The notes beneath the pieces were generated by a model. It was not told where the DNA came from, did no database searches, and worked only from the letters and a program-made list of their open reading frames with translations. A program made the translations under genes and the position numbers. From Aphis gossypii (Eukaryota > Arthropoda > Insecta > Hemiptera > Aphididae), in assembly GCF_020184175.1 (NCBI RefSeq), contig NC_065531.1:65364806-65428805 (forward strand): a stretch of 64,000 bases of DNA, read 5' to 3'. Of the stretch, positions 1 to 13,192 are shown one piece after another (the stretch's first letter is position 1; every line of letters starts with the position of its first letter).

Positions 1-1213
1 GCAGCGTCATTCCTCAGTCCTCGCCTGCGTGCAGATTCCAGATATATCCAGGAAAGTAGGAAACTTGAACTTTTTTTTAGACTAATCTAATACTCCACCA
101 ACCCACTCGCATAAACACTTAAAACTGAACAGTCGTTTACTGTTAAATGTTTAACTACCTGTCGTAGCAAATAGTCTAAAATACTAGTTAAAATTAAATT
201 ATTGTCTATTAGAAATTAACCAAACAGAAAAGGGAGATTAAATATTCATTATAAGCTTAAAAATATTCTTCTAAACTAAAACAGGTATAAGTATAATACC
301 TGCGATTGCAGGAAACGTATGCCATTGTTTTGTAATTCATGATGAATATTAAATTGAAATGTTTTTGACTTCAATTTGATTCAAAATTGGACGACAAAAT
401 ATAGTAAATTAAATAAAAACTATCATAACCTACTCGTGAAGCCACTCTTATAAACGATTTCAAACATGATATACTATTTTTATAATCATATCTTTCCTAT
501 GTATTAATGGGTATATACTATAGAGGTAGACTACCAAAAGATAAAAAGTCTATTATATAATATACATACATTAGGTAACATGCAAATAAAAATCTGCATA
601 ATATGATAAGAAAGAAGATGTGATGTACAATTAACCTTCCAATTATATTATTAATATAAATTTGAATTAAATGATTTACCGGATGAAATTATCAACTAAT
701 CATGTATTAAGTATACCTGCCGACATCGGCAATCATATCACAACTCATTAGTGATTAACTATTTTCTTGGGACTTTGAACACTAATCGATTTTCTTTTTA
801 AAAAACACGCAATATTTAACTAGGTATTATTTTATTTAAAATTTGTAATAATTGATACACCGCTCGTATTGTAACAAAACAAAATATATATTATACTTTA
901 TAGGTTTTCAATATCTATTAATTATTGAGTATTAATTTTAAAAATTAAAAGACTAAAATAAAACCGATACTTGATATACAATATATATATTAATATTATA
1001 TTATTATATGCGATGTGCATGTGTGTAAAATATATGAAAAGTGAGAAAGTGACCTAGGTAAATTAGAACGCCGATAATATTCTAAGCATACTACAGCGTT
1101 GTTCACTGCTGTCAATTTATTACCTATTGTATTTTTATAATACTTATAAGTTATAAGTTTTGATATAATATTATAATAACCTACTTCTTCTTGTTACATG
1201 CTTATATGTACAG
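1..1213. other. Upstream/intronic sequence of the left PDSS2 copy
   Basis: AT-rich DNA with no coding exon I can support. The homologue of PDSS2 exon 1 (which in the right copy ends with the HPLLKTAK segment) is not visible here, so it lies left of the window or is lost. The first 60 bases are GC-richer and may be the edge of an exon or promoter, but they do not match the right copy's exon 1. Confidence 0.5.
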
Positions 1214-4200
1214 AGGGTTATTACACAACGGCCAGAATACCATGCAAGCTTGGGGGTTGATCGTGTTACTCGTATCCAAAGCAGCCGGTCACATGAACGT
1301 GAACAGATCGGCGGACGAAGATAAGTCGGGCGTTTTACGCAGTCAAAGAGCACTAGCTGAAATCGCAGAAATGATCCGCACTAGCCACCTGATGCATAAT
1401 GGTCTCATAAATATATACCCGGAAATGTTCTCGGAACCTGTCGACCAAAACGACATGAGTTACGGCAACAAGATCGGCTTGCTCAGTGGCGACTATCTCC
1501 TAGCTAACTCTTTCAACGAACTTTCGATGCTCAAAAATCAAAACGTGAGTAATTTTGTGAATAAATGTTTTATTTGTTCTATTTAAAACCGTGAAAACTG
1601 TTTTCATACCACAACACCAAAAAACTAGAAGATAAAAACTGACCCTAATACCAAAAAAAAAAATAAACCAACATATAGTTTTTGACTTAATGTCAGCTAT
1701 TAAGCTTCCGTCGGTAGCGGACGTAATTACCGTATTAGTGTATTACGATGTTATATTGTTATAATTTATTATAATTTTGACTGAACAGAAGACTATCCAT
1801 ATTATTATAAGTATTTCAATTATCGAAAAATACTTTAATAAATTCCATACGTTTCATAGATCTAAAATAATTTTAATGGCTATTTTTTTATTATAATAAA
1901 TGTAAATAACAATTTTTTAAGTACCTATATTATTAAAATAAAAACAGTAAAGAGCATTTATATTATTATTAAAGTTAATTTATGAAAAAAGTGGATTTAT
2001 ATTAATAAGTATTTGTCTGCACTCTGCAGCGTAATTTGAATAATATTGCTCTGTATACTGTATACGGTACCTACTGCTGTTAGATACAACACAATAAAAA
2101 TAATTTTTTTGTTTTGTTTTGCCTTTAGCTCATGGAATTGATCAGCAGCGCCCTACGCGACTTATCCGAGGCCGAGTTTTTGGGTCGCAGAGACTCGCAA
2201 AACAATCCACTACCGTCACCGTTCGAACCGCTCGACCGAAAGCACGACTCGACTCGGCTACAGTTCAACCCGTTCCAATCATCGTCCGAACAACTACAGA
2301 GCGACATGCCACTTACGCCCGCCTTACACGACTGGACCAAACGCAACGTACTGTCAACTGGCAGCCTACTGGGAAAGTCTTGCCAAGGCGCTCTCCTATT
2401 GGCCGGCCACGGCGAGCAGTTACAGAAACAGGGCTTTTTGTTCGGTAAACACCTGTCGCTAGCCTGGCAGGTAAACTACTTATGCCTCGACCGATATACC
2501 CTAAGTGTCGTATTGAGAGTATGTCACGCTCGTATTTATTATAGTTGATTTTGTCTTACAACCGCACATACAGCGAACAATTTACGTTCAACTCTTCAAG
2601 TTTGGTTTCGTTGTTTATTTAATTTTTTTATTATTGTTATATAGTAAACTATAACTATCAAGCTTAAAGGTATAAATATTATATTATGTATGCTATCTCG
2701 CCGAATTAACAGTTTGTTAATGGTTAACTTAATAATATGTATAAAATATACCTATACCTTTTAAAACATAAAAATTATATATTGGCGTCGCGTCTAAACT
2801 TAAATCCCAATCTAAACAAGTTGCACTTGAAAATGTGTAACTTAATATAAATGATTATGAAACAACTATCTTACACAGTAATCGGACGATTTATCACTGA
2901 ATTCAAATTTAATACATATATTTCACTATTTAAGTAATTTACTCGTAAGTCGTAACACTCCTACGACACCTACCATACAGCGTAACGGTTTCCTGTTTTC
3001 TCTCTTTAAAAAAATAAAAACATAACTTACGTATTACTTATTAGTACGTATTTTATAAGTTTGTGAATGATTTTAGGCTCATTTAGATTTGGAACCATTT
3101 TTGTCAGATTCAGTGTACTCATTGGGAATGTCTTTCAGCCTCACTTCAGCACCAGTTATGTTCCACCTCGAACACGATTCGTCATTATTTAAAGAAATTG
3201 ATAAGGGCGTTAATTCAATTCAAGATGTCGACTATGTCAAAGTAAATTTTTCCATAATATATAACTAATTTTATTGAATATAAACTTATAAAAAAAATAT
3301 TATATGAAAAAAAAAATACTTCAAAAATACTAATAACATAGATAAAACAAAGACAATACTAACTTATATAAAATATTAGTTTAATAAAAAATTAAGATTT
3401 ACATTAAATAAAAAGTTTAAACATTGTAATTGGTTAAACGAATTTATTATAAAAAATAAATGTTCATGGGTCATGTTTTGTAAATTAAAATTGCGCGTAT
3501 GTGTCAATTATGTTGCCTACGTAGTACCCGTATAATTTAATAATAGGTACAAAATATTATCATCAAAACCCACTACCCGCCATTATAATGAAAATAAATA
3601 AAATATATATTAATTGATAATTGTTATGCTTTAAATTAGGTTAGTCAATAATGAAGTGTATGCACTTTGGAAAATATAATAAGTAATTAAAACTGCATAC
3701 TGTGTAGTGTGTAACTTTAGACTTAACAGATTGTATGCTTAAAGTATTACGTGTTTTATTATTAAAAAAATCAATATAGTTAACTTTTTTTACCGAAGTA
3801 TTTATAAAGATTTTTAACTTATTAATAATTATTACATGTGTATTCATATCGTGAAAAAGTTGACTAAACGTTTTCTTTAAATATTTTTTTAATTTTCAAA
3901 TAGGGGCAAATAACAGGGTACCTATACCTATCATTATATTATTATATAAAAAAAATAATTTTAAAACTCCAACTTCCAACCGGTCATACATTATTTTTGG
4001 TAATCGTTTAAAAATATTAATTTAATGATATAAAAGTTGAAACATTATTTGGTATTTTAGCAAGGTTTTATTTTGTTTTATTTACATATTTTTTTTTTTT
4101 ATTTTAAACAAATAGATTCGAACCGTTAAGCAAAGCCGTATTTGAGGGGAATCTAAGGGGTTCGAACCCTTCGAAATTCCTTCAATAATTTACAAATATT

Positions 4201-7009
4201 TAAAATAACTATTTTTAGTGCCAACATAAATATTTTCAGTCATGAATAATTTAAACTCCTGCAATTAAATTAACTATTGACCGTTTTCACATTATCACTG
4301 TTTTGCATCATAATAATATAGGTAGTATACATTAAAATATTATTATAGCACCTAATAATATATTATTTGTTATTAATGAATCTAAATTCAACAAAATTAC
4401 AATATACATGTTTTGGACACCCCCCGAAAATTTTTTTGGATACGGTCTTGCTATTCAACTAAGTAGGTATACTATTTAAAACTTAAAAAATAAATTACAC
4501 GCTACATTTTTAGATTCTGAACGAAGAGATGAATGTATTGATTTTACAATGATGTGTGTTTTTTTTTTTTTTTTTTTTTTTTTTGTGTCTGTCACCACGT
4601 TTTGGAGCAGTAAAAGTGCTCCGATTTTAAAAAGTGGACCCTGTTTCGGATAGGAAAGTGAATGTAGTTTGTACTTTGAGGGTCAAAAGTAAAAAATTTC
4701 CAATAGTTTTCAAAAGCGCCGGGAAAAACCAAAAAAAATTGACGGAAAAACGGGAATTTTTATGCAAAACCAGTTTTCGACCAAATCGATTTTTTTTTAT
4801 GGTTGTAATTCACAAACTAATCACTGAAAATACTTGAAATTTTCACCAAATGTTAATGTCAGTAGTATCCGTATATAGTTAAATTTTCAAAAAATTTTGA
4901 CTTTTTTTGAGCTATTTAAAGACCACTGAAATTTTCGATTTTTTTGAGAAATTTTTTTTAAAGTGTCGATAAAAAATGTTTGGATGACCAAAAAGTTTTG
5001 AAAATTTAATACAAGGTTCCTTATGAGTTGTTTTTAATGTAGCTAAAAAAAATTAAAAATCGTTAGTCACAATTTTTTTTTATAAGCGTTTATAGTTCAA
5101 ATTTTTACGAAATCTGTCGAAAACGCGAAAATTTGCAAGTAATTTTGAAGTTGAAAAATCATAAATTTTTTTCTTTTATAACTAAGTTTTGAAAATTTGG
5201 TACAAGGTTCTCCATACATTTTTCTTCAATTATCTGTAAAAAAAACTCTACCGGATTCAGACAAAAAAATTTTATGAGTGTTTGAAATTTAAATTTTTAC
5301 AAAACCGAGCTAAATAACGGTTTAGCCTCAAACGATTTTTGATATTTGTTATAATTCAAAAAGTATAAGTCGTAGATACTTGAAAATTTTACCAGTTATT
5401 TAGATTGGCATTTTATTTACTTGATTTAATTTTCAAAATATTTTGAGTTTTTTTGAGCTATTTATAGACAACTGACATTTTCAATTTTTCTGAAAATTTT
5501 TTTTTGAAGGGTCGATAAAATTTTTTTGGCCCTTTCAAAATACTTGAAAATTTTATACAAAGTTCTTCATATGTTATTCTTAAAGTGATTAAAAAATTAT
5601 AAGAATACATAGGCACAATATTTTTTTATTAGCATTTGAAGTTCAAATTTTGACGAAAATTCGTCAAAAGCATGAATATTTGCAAATTATTTGAAGTTGA
5701 AAAATCATAAATTTTTTTGTGTTTATAACTAAGGATTAAAATACAACACTAAGTTTTCCATTAGTTTACCTTCAAGTATCTATAGAGAAAACTCGAAGCA
5801 TCATTATAGGAAAAATTTTAAGTGCGTTTGAATTTTAAATTTTAACGAAATCGCGTAACGATAACGATTTATCCTCAAACGATTTTAAATATTTGTTATT
5901 ATTCAAAAAGTATAAGTCGTAGATACTTGAAAATTTTATCAGTTATTAAGACTAGCGTTTTCTTTACGTGATTTAATTTTCGAAATATTTTGAGTTTTTT
6001 TGAGCTATTTATAGACAACTGAAATTTTCAATTTTTTGAAGTGTCGATAAAATTTTTTTGGCCCTATCAAAATACTTGAAAATTTTATACAAAGTTCCTC
6101 ATATGTTATTCTTATAGTGATTAAAAAATTATAAGAATACATAGGCACAATTTTTTTTTATTAGCATTTGAAGTTCAAATATTGACAACAATTCGTCAAA
6201 ACCATGAATATTTGCAAATTATTTTGTAGGTATATTTCATAAAAATTTTTGTATAAGTAGCTAAGAGTTGAAAATTTAATACAAGGTTTTTCATAAGTTT
6301 AACTTACAATTATTATAAAAGAACTTAAATTTTGTTGTATTCAGGCCATTAAAACATAAACCACCTTTTTCACCAACCACTAGAAATTATATCCTAGGCT
6401 GACAAATCATCTTCGTTCAGAATCGTTTTTCGTATACAATGATAACTATCATTGGATTCAAATTTAACACTCCTATAATATATAATAATGATCCATACGG
6501 CACCTAATGTACAGCAGAGCGGTACTCACTTGCCCGCTTTTTTTACTTTAATTTTTTATAAAAATACACACATATTTTTAATTTTTTTTTTTTTTTGAAA
6601 GTATAAGTATAACAAATACAAACTATAGAGTTTAAATCATGTTAGAACTTATATCCGTATTACGTCATATATTACAACTTTTGGTTTTCACCCGAAAAAT
6701 GCATTTATTATTGTATGCCTCATATAGTATTAATATAGTTCCATATTATATTTATGAATTAATATTTATGATTTACAATAATATGACTAGGTATTTTATA
6801 TTTATGTATTTTAATCAAAATTTGCGATGTAATATATTATATTGAACCACTAGGTGCATGATGTTGTGATTAAAGGTCCAGGAATTAATTACACGAAACA
6901 ATTACAAAAAGAACACTCAGAAAAAGCTATGGAAATATTAAACGTTTTTGAAGAGAATGATGCCAGGACAGCATTATCTAACATAATTATTGCTATGGAC
7001 CGCGAATAA
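1214..7009 (+). CDS. PDSS2: PDSS2, left tandem copy (exons 2-5; exon 1 not seen)
   Basis: Homologue of decaprenyl-diphosphate synthase subunit 2, which pairs with PDSS1 in mitochondria to make the polyprenyl tail of coenzyme Q. Exons by splice sites and frame: 1214-1544, 2129-2470, 3077-3241 and 6854-7009 (stop TAA). Intron phases and exon sizes equal those of the right copy, except that exon 3 is 9 bases (3 codons) longer. Landmarks are MQAWGLIVLL, SQRALAEIAEMIRTSHL, GNKIGLLSGDYLL, LGKSCQGALLLAGHG, FGKHLSLAWQ and DARTALSNIIIAM. All four exons are open and the donors are good (GTGAGT, GTAAAC, GTAAAT). The acceptors before exons 2 and 5 have poor pyrimidine tracts. Exons 2-3 use many G/C-ending codons, unlike exons 4-5 and unlike the right copy. 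Without exon 1 it would lack the mitochondrial presequence and the first helices. It is either a gene whose start lies off the window or a truncated paralogue; I cannot tell which. Confidence 0.88.
4513..6471 (+). repeat. Modular AT-rich transposable element, copy 1
   Basis: Lies in the last intron of the left PDSS2 copy. It starts with GATTCTGAACGAAGAGATG and ends with the same motif inverted (CTTCGTTCAGAATC at 6411-6424), followed by an 18-base palindrome, CAATGATAACTATCATTG at 6437-6454, with only the central AC unpaired. A T-run occupies 4559-4584. The body holds about three tandem units of 546-547 bases: the anchor GAGCTATTTA recurs at 4909, 5455 and 6002. It has no coding capacity. Homologous copies lie at 54.8-59.2 kb. 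It looks like a non-autonomous DNA element, but the superfamily is unknown to me. Confidence 0.75.
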
Positions 7010-10000
7010 GGTATCCAAATTCCTAATACTGACTAAATATCCGTGAATATCTATGAACAATGTCATTAAATAAAACTATAGTTATATAGTGAACTTTTAT
7101 AATACCTATACAAACATAAGTTGAACAAATTTAAACTGGATTTATCCAATTTATAGATTGTTACACGTACCTATATAATATTATTAACTATTATAATTAT
7201 TTCATTATTTTATTTTTAAGTTTAATGTTAATTTAATAATTTTCTACTTTTCTAATTTAAATTAGTTGATACTGATGTCTTAACTATGTATGGATGTTTA
7301 ATTTAATATTTATAAGACATACCTATTTTAATATTATACCCCCAATTTACGATTACAGTAATTTTAAGTACTCGTCATCGCAATTATTACAATAACTTTT
7401 TTGTCTGAAATCTAAATTTTAAATAAATTACTATTTGTTTTTATTTATCCGTTAAAAATGGTTTAAATAAAAAAATTATCTTTTATCTTTTTTATTTATA
7501 ATATAATATTATGTTGTTGAAAATGATAAATATTTAGTATTTGAATATTTCATAATAAGACATTAAGACATATAGTTTTTAAGTAAAAGTAAATATACCT
7601 GAGTAATTAAACATTAAACCTAATATATTAATTAGTAATCTATACATATACCTATTATTATAATATGTATACATAGTTTAATAGTTATATTTGCTTTGCA
7701 ATTAAAATAGGTAATATTATTATGTAACATCATTACCTTAGACAGCTTTAACTTAAAATGATTGAAACTAACAAACTATTTGTTTTCAAGATATAGTATT
7801 ATTTATAATGTAGAAAGAAATAATTAGTTTTAAAGTATTAAAAATAAACAATTTAATTTTTTTAACTATCTGCTAAATATAAATACATAATTCTTAATAT
7901 CAGTAATATCCATGCATTAGATAATACCAAGATTAAAAAAATCAAAATAATTAAGGTCTTAAAACACATTAACAAACATCCTATGTAGCGACTTTAAATA
8001 GTAGGTATAAGTACTTATTCTGCAGTGTGTACTGTATGTAGTACTTATATACTAGACACGACTAATGGACAGGTCATTATGATTTCACTAATAAATTCGG
8101 CTGACTGCACGAGTATTTTAATCTATTCTTCCGGCTTTAACAAAAATGATTTATAGACAACTAGACAAGCATGATGATTTATGATAGAAATTATGTAATG
8201 ATTTTGCAACTAAAAATTAAATAATATTTAATGAAAACTGCTTAATATTATTTGGAACTCGTCATGCCGTTATGCGTATTGTTTGAGATATGTGTATCAC
8301 TATCATAGTATATATACAATAAACATATAAGTATATAACGTATACGTTTTTGTTTTGCGCACTGCATCGAAAAGGAGTTATATGTAAAACATCTGAAAGT
8401 ACATAATGTTAGTAAAAATAATTAATTTGCAATAGTATTTAAAAGTATAAAAATCAGATACTTATAATATATATTACATTATTAGTATGATATAATATAC
8501 AAGTATTGAAGTATGTCTAAATAAGTAGGTACATCTTAAAATTTACGACTTTTTCTGGTTTATTTCTTATAAACTAGTACATTTTGTTTAAAACCACCAT
8601 TTATAATATTATTTTTGCCTATGAACTGTTTCTTCAATACAATCATGATACATGACCTGAATATATTTTTTCTTGTGATACATACAAATTATAAGTACAA
8701 TAGGAGTACAGTTATTACTCATGAAGCTCATACTATGTTCTATGTAGACTTACAACAATGTTCACTATTCGCCTACTTTCTATACATATTATCTCTATAC
8801 CTTTTATCGCCACACTTCAGTGACTTAAATTGTACAGTTAGCTAAGTATGCATTTCTTATAATAACCTATAAGAAGAAAAATTGTTTTTTTAGTCTAGCA
8901 ACATTATGAAAATAAGAAAATATTTTTATATGAAACGTGTTTGTGAAAAACTAATATTTACTATATACCTTAATAAATTTTTAAAAATTGTGAAAATTAA
9001 CACGCAGTATTATGTATACAAAACTATTTGGTTTAACCATCATTCACATAGTTTGTTGTTTTATATAAAAGAGGCTGATTTCGTTCATCAAGTAGGTTAT
9101 AAACCAGTCGTAGTCATTTATTCAAGGCCATTGTCTCCCCGTTGAGAACAATCTTTTCTGACGTAGTACAACAAGGAATGCAGCCCCCCTTAATTTAGAA
9201 CTATTGTCATTCATATTCATTGGTATGAGAAAAATAGTTGGTAGGTAGGTACCGATCACTTTTACTTGACTCAATTTATTTTGTCTTACAAACCGTGGAA
9301 AATATTATCTAAATAAAATAAAATATAATATAATATGTTCTAAAAAAGTTGCTTATTCTAAAAGAAAATAAATTTTATTAGTGTACAATCGTCAATCATT
9401 AAGATCATTAGTAAATCATATTTATCAGAAATATGACAGTATAATATTTGTGTATTAAAATTTATAAAACCATAACTTCATAACTATAAGTTAATAACTA
9501 CAAACATATTAAAATATTGTAACATTTGTACATTAGTATTTACGAATGCGTAAATATTATTTGTTAAGAGTTATTACTTATTATAAATAGTATAATTACT
9601 CAATGTTATATTATCAATATGTTTTCAGTAAATGACATAAATGTTTTGGGAAATAAATATCAGAAAAATATAATATATATTATTACATTTTAAAAAAATA
9701 AAAAATATAATAAGTTATAACTTATAATATTTGAATATCCCAAGTCTTACTATCATTAATGTCAAATAGTATTTACCGTTCAAAATGATGAAAGGTTCCA
9801 TTCAAAAATTCCTATTAGGTCCCTATAACTTATAAATATGTAATGCATTTTGGTTCCAATAGTATTTACAGATATTATATATGTTTGTTGTGCAGAATTA
9901 ATAACGTGTTATATTTTATATAGATCTAAATTCATCTGAATGTCGTCAGTCAGACTTCAAGCCGATCGGATTACAACCGGAGGGAAAGTATGTGGTTTGA

Positions 10001-13000
10001 ATAATGAAAAAAAAAATGAAAATAATTAACAAAAATAAAACTGAAAAGCGAAAGTGTATACGTACTTTAGTCACGTTTGTATCACGTGGATGTACAAGTA
10101 AAATGTTTAAACGTTGTTATTATTTTTTTTTTACCATGTATTATTATAAGAATTTGTATCTAAGTGCAATGCGAATCATAATAATTATTTTACGCTTTCA
10201 TAACAATATAATCACGAGTAAAAGAAATTAGAATAAAATTATATATTATGAGTATAAGTTTAACCATCATAGTTTCGGTTGACTGTATGCATAGGTACCT
10301 AGGTACTATAGGTAGCTACAGTATACGAATGTATTTTAAAATATAGTACTCAAAGTAAGTATAAAGAAATATTTATACCAATAATATAGGTATGTACGGA
10401 TATAAAGGGAAAGTCTCTAGGCAAGTTTTAGATGATGCCGATTGCCGAACATTGTTTTCTAAAAAATTCAATATACATTAACCATAATATACAAGTACGT
10501 TTACGCTACCTACTAAAAAATGTTTTTAACTACGTCATATCAACAATTTTATATTTCTACAAAAAATTTACAATAAATAATGTACCTTTAAATAAATTTA
10601 AGCGATTTAAATCAACGTATTTTTTTTTTAATCGAAAAAAATTCAAAATTTCGTCAAAATATCAAATCAAATTTATAAAACATATTAAAATAGATAATTT
10701 TTGGTACTTACCTAACAGAAATCAAAGTATCTTAATTTATTATGGTTCACCAAACTAATAAGTAAATAATTTAGTAATTATAGACGTCAGACTCGTTCTA
10801 TACAGGAAGAAGATTCGGATAGAAAGTGGTATAAGTGTATAACTGGTAGTATGCCTTAAGCATCATAAGTATGTATGTATGTATGTATGACGTATAACGT
10901 TAGTATAATATATACATACTTTACAGTTAGGTCACCATGTATAATGTAAAAAATCCAACACTTTTTATTTTGTAATATAAAAATATAATTATCAGCCAAC
11001 CGACATGAACAGCGGAATTTTTCAATGTGATCAAAACAGAGGTACCACCCGTGTTTATTTCTTTAAAAAAAACATTTAAATGATTACTTAAATCAATTGT
11101 ATTTATTTAAACATCACCCTCTCTTTACTCACACATATTTGTAAATATCTATTCATTAATAAAATTATGAGTTAAAATATATACATCATGTATTCATGTT
11201 TAGTAGTACAAATAAAGGTATATCATAGAGTAAGTATATATGTACTTTAGTATGATATCTCAACATTTAAAATTCAAATCGGATACCAAAGCCATTATAT
11301 ATTGGTTTTAAAATTTATGGAAAAAAATAAATGCGAACTAAATTATTTATTGATATACAGAAAGCATAATTCTATAAATAATAATAGTATATAAATTTAA
11401 ATTTTAAAGTAATCCATGGGAGATCCTAGAAATTAAATGTATAGGAATTACCAAAATTATAAGGACTAAGCCGTTTTTCAGGTATAACTAGTCAAAATGT
11501 ATTTCCATATATATATTATATATTATTTCCTTTTAATAAAATAAAGTTCTTGTTGTAGACTTGTGTGGTGTACAAACAATTAAATTTGTGCAATCATTAA
11601 TTATTATTATACGTATAGATACAGTTGTATAGCCGTATAGGTAATACTGACTAATGTAATAGATCTTCATAGTACTTATATATATAAGTTATGAATAGGT
11701 ATTATATAATTATAATTATACAAGGTATGCTATTTTAATTAAAGAATAACCGAGATAAAAATTAGTAATAAAAAATAAAACAACGTTTTTTTTACTATTT
11801 TTTAAGATATTGTCACTAGGTGTGGATATTTAAACTAAACTTTTTATATATTATAATAAATATGCCACGTGGCTCATAGTAGGATATTTCAATATTAATT
11901 CTTTTAATTTTATGAAAACATAAAATAATTTTCACATCTATGATTATTTACCTGTATCTATTCAAACAATAATTATTAACAATCGCATTATTAAAATAAA
12001 TAAATATTATTGTACGACATTATATTGTATAAAGGCATAGGTTTAGACTTTAATATACCTGCCTATTATAGATATTTTAATGACAGTAGTATGATAATTG
12101 TAAATAATATGTTTAATTTAAATATTTTATCGCTTAAACGTGTTAATGGACTATTTATACTAAAATAATAATTCGATTAATAAGTGTCCGGGGCCCAGGA
12201 TAGTTATTCGAAAAGCAATACTACCTACTACCTCAGGTATGCGAGAATTGCGTAAATCGCAACAATTTCTCTTCGACAAAGCAAAATACACAACAACCAT
12301 ACTGAATATAATATTTTACGATCAACCGTAGGTAGGTATTTAATTTGTTTAATCAGGTTCACGCGGACATGATAGGTCATACGGACACTGTAAAAGACGA
12401 GTTAACCGTTTAAAAAAAAAAATATTTCATAGGTCACTGCAGTGTACAAAATATAATCTTATTTTCACCACAATTTATGTTTTCAGAATTATCTTGTATT
12501 TATGTGAATTTTGTTGTAGATTAATGGTTTAATGAGAAGTTTTAGAAAACAAAATTGAGTGTTTGGACGATGAACACAATATTATTATAGAAACCAATTT
12601 AGGCAATAAGTCAATAACCAATGACCTTTCGTGAAAATTAATGCAAATCGGTTGACCGCGATGTTGAAAATAGATACTAGATAGGTAAGTATTATAATAC
12701 AATATCTTTCTTTCCTCTCGAGTCACGGACTCGCGCATTTTAATCACTAACGACGACCGTGAATCGTGATTATATAGTATCAGTGGCGGGAAAATACAGA
12801 ATTAATGGCGTGAGTAAAAAATATGTACAACAACATTTATATATTCGTACGCTGATAACTGATAAGTGATGAGTGAAATTCGCATGATAGCGTACTCAAT
12901 ATTATTCACTACGTACCTATCTACTCTGTGAACTTCAAAGTTGCATTATTTATGTTATTATTATAATGAACGATTTCATAATAATTTTGTGCTTAGCTTA

Positions 13001-13192
13001 TTATTGTCATTATTAATTAATATAGTAATATGTTGGTCTTTCGTACTTCGTCTGATGCCACTAAACAACGGCCTTGAGGCCACATCGTACCTGGTCATGG
13101 TGTACACTCGTAATCGGTTCACTTTCTCCTTTTCTCTTTCATAACTGCGCGCTCGTCGTGAGCGCGTCGCGTCCAATGCCACACCGTTCGTC
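7010..13192. other. Spacer between the two PDSS2 copies
   Basis: About 6.2 kb of AT-rich DNA. The short open frames around 8.6-9.1 kb and 10.0-10.8 kb have lysine/isoleucine/tyrosine-rich AT composition and no splice support, so I treat them as chance. A tetranucleotide run (GTAT)n lies at 10869-10889. The last few hundred bases before 13193 become GC-richer and probably hold the promoter and 5' UTR of the right PDSS2 copy. Confidence 0.5.
10869..10889. repeat. (GTAT)n microsatellite
   Basis: Five uninterrupted GTAT units in the spacer between the PDSS2 copies. Confidence 0.8.

Noticed and set aside
3641..3847. 68-codon minus-strand open frame
   Set aside because: Lies in the intron between PDSS2 left-copy exons 4 and 5, has AT-driven Asn/Ile/Lys composition and no splice or homology support.
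4634..4837. 67-codon open frame (lysine-rich)
   Set aside because: Entirely inside the modular repeat element; the homologous region of copy 2 does not keep the frame.
8615..9145. Two open frames of 76 and 79 codons
   Set aside because: AT-rich chance frames in the spacer between PDSS2 copies, with no exon signals or recognisable motif.
10004..10758. Two lysine/isoleucine-rich open frames
   Set aside because: Composition follows the local base composition, with homopolymer runs; no family features.
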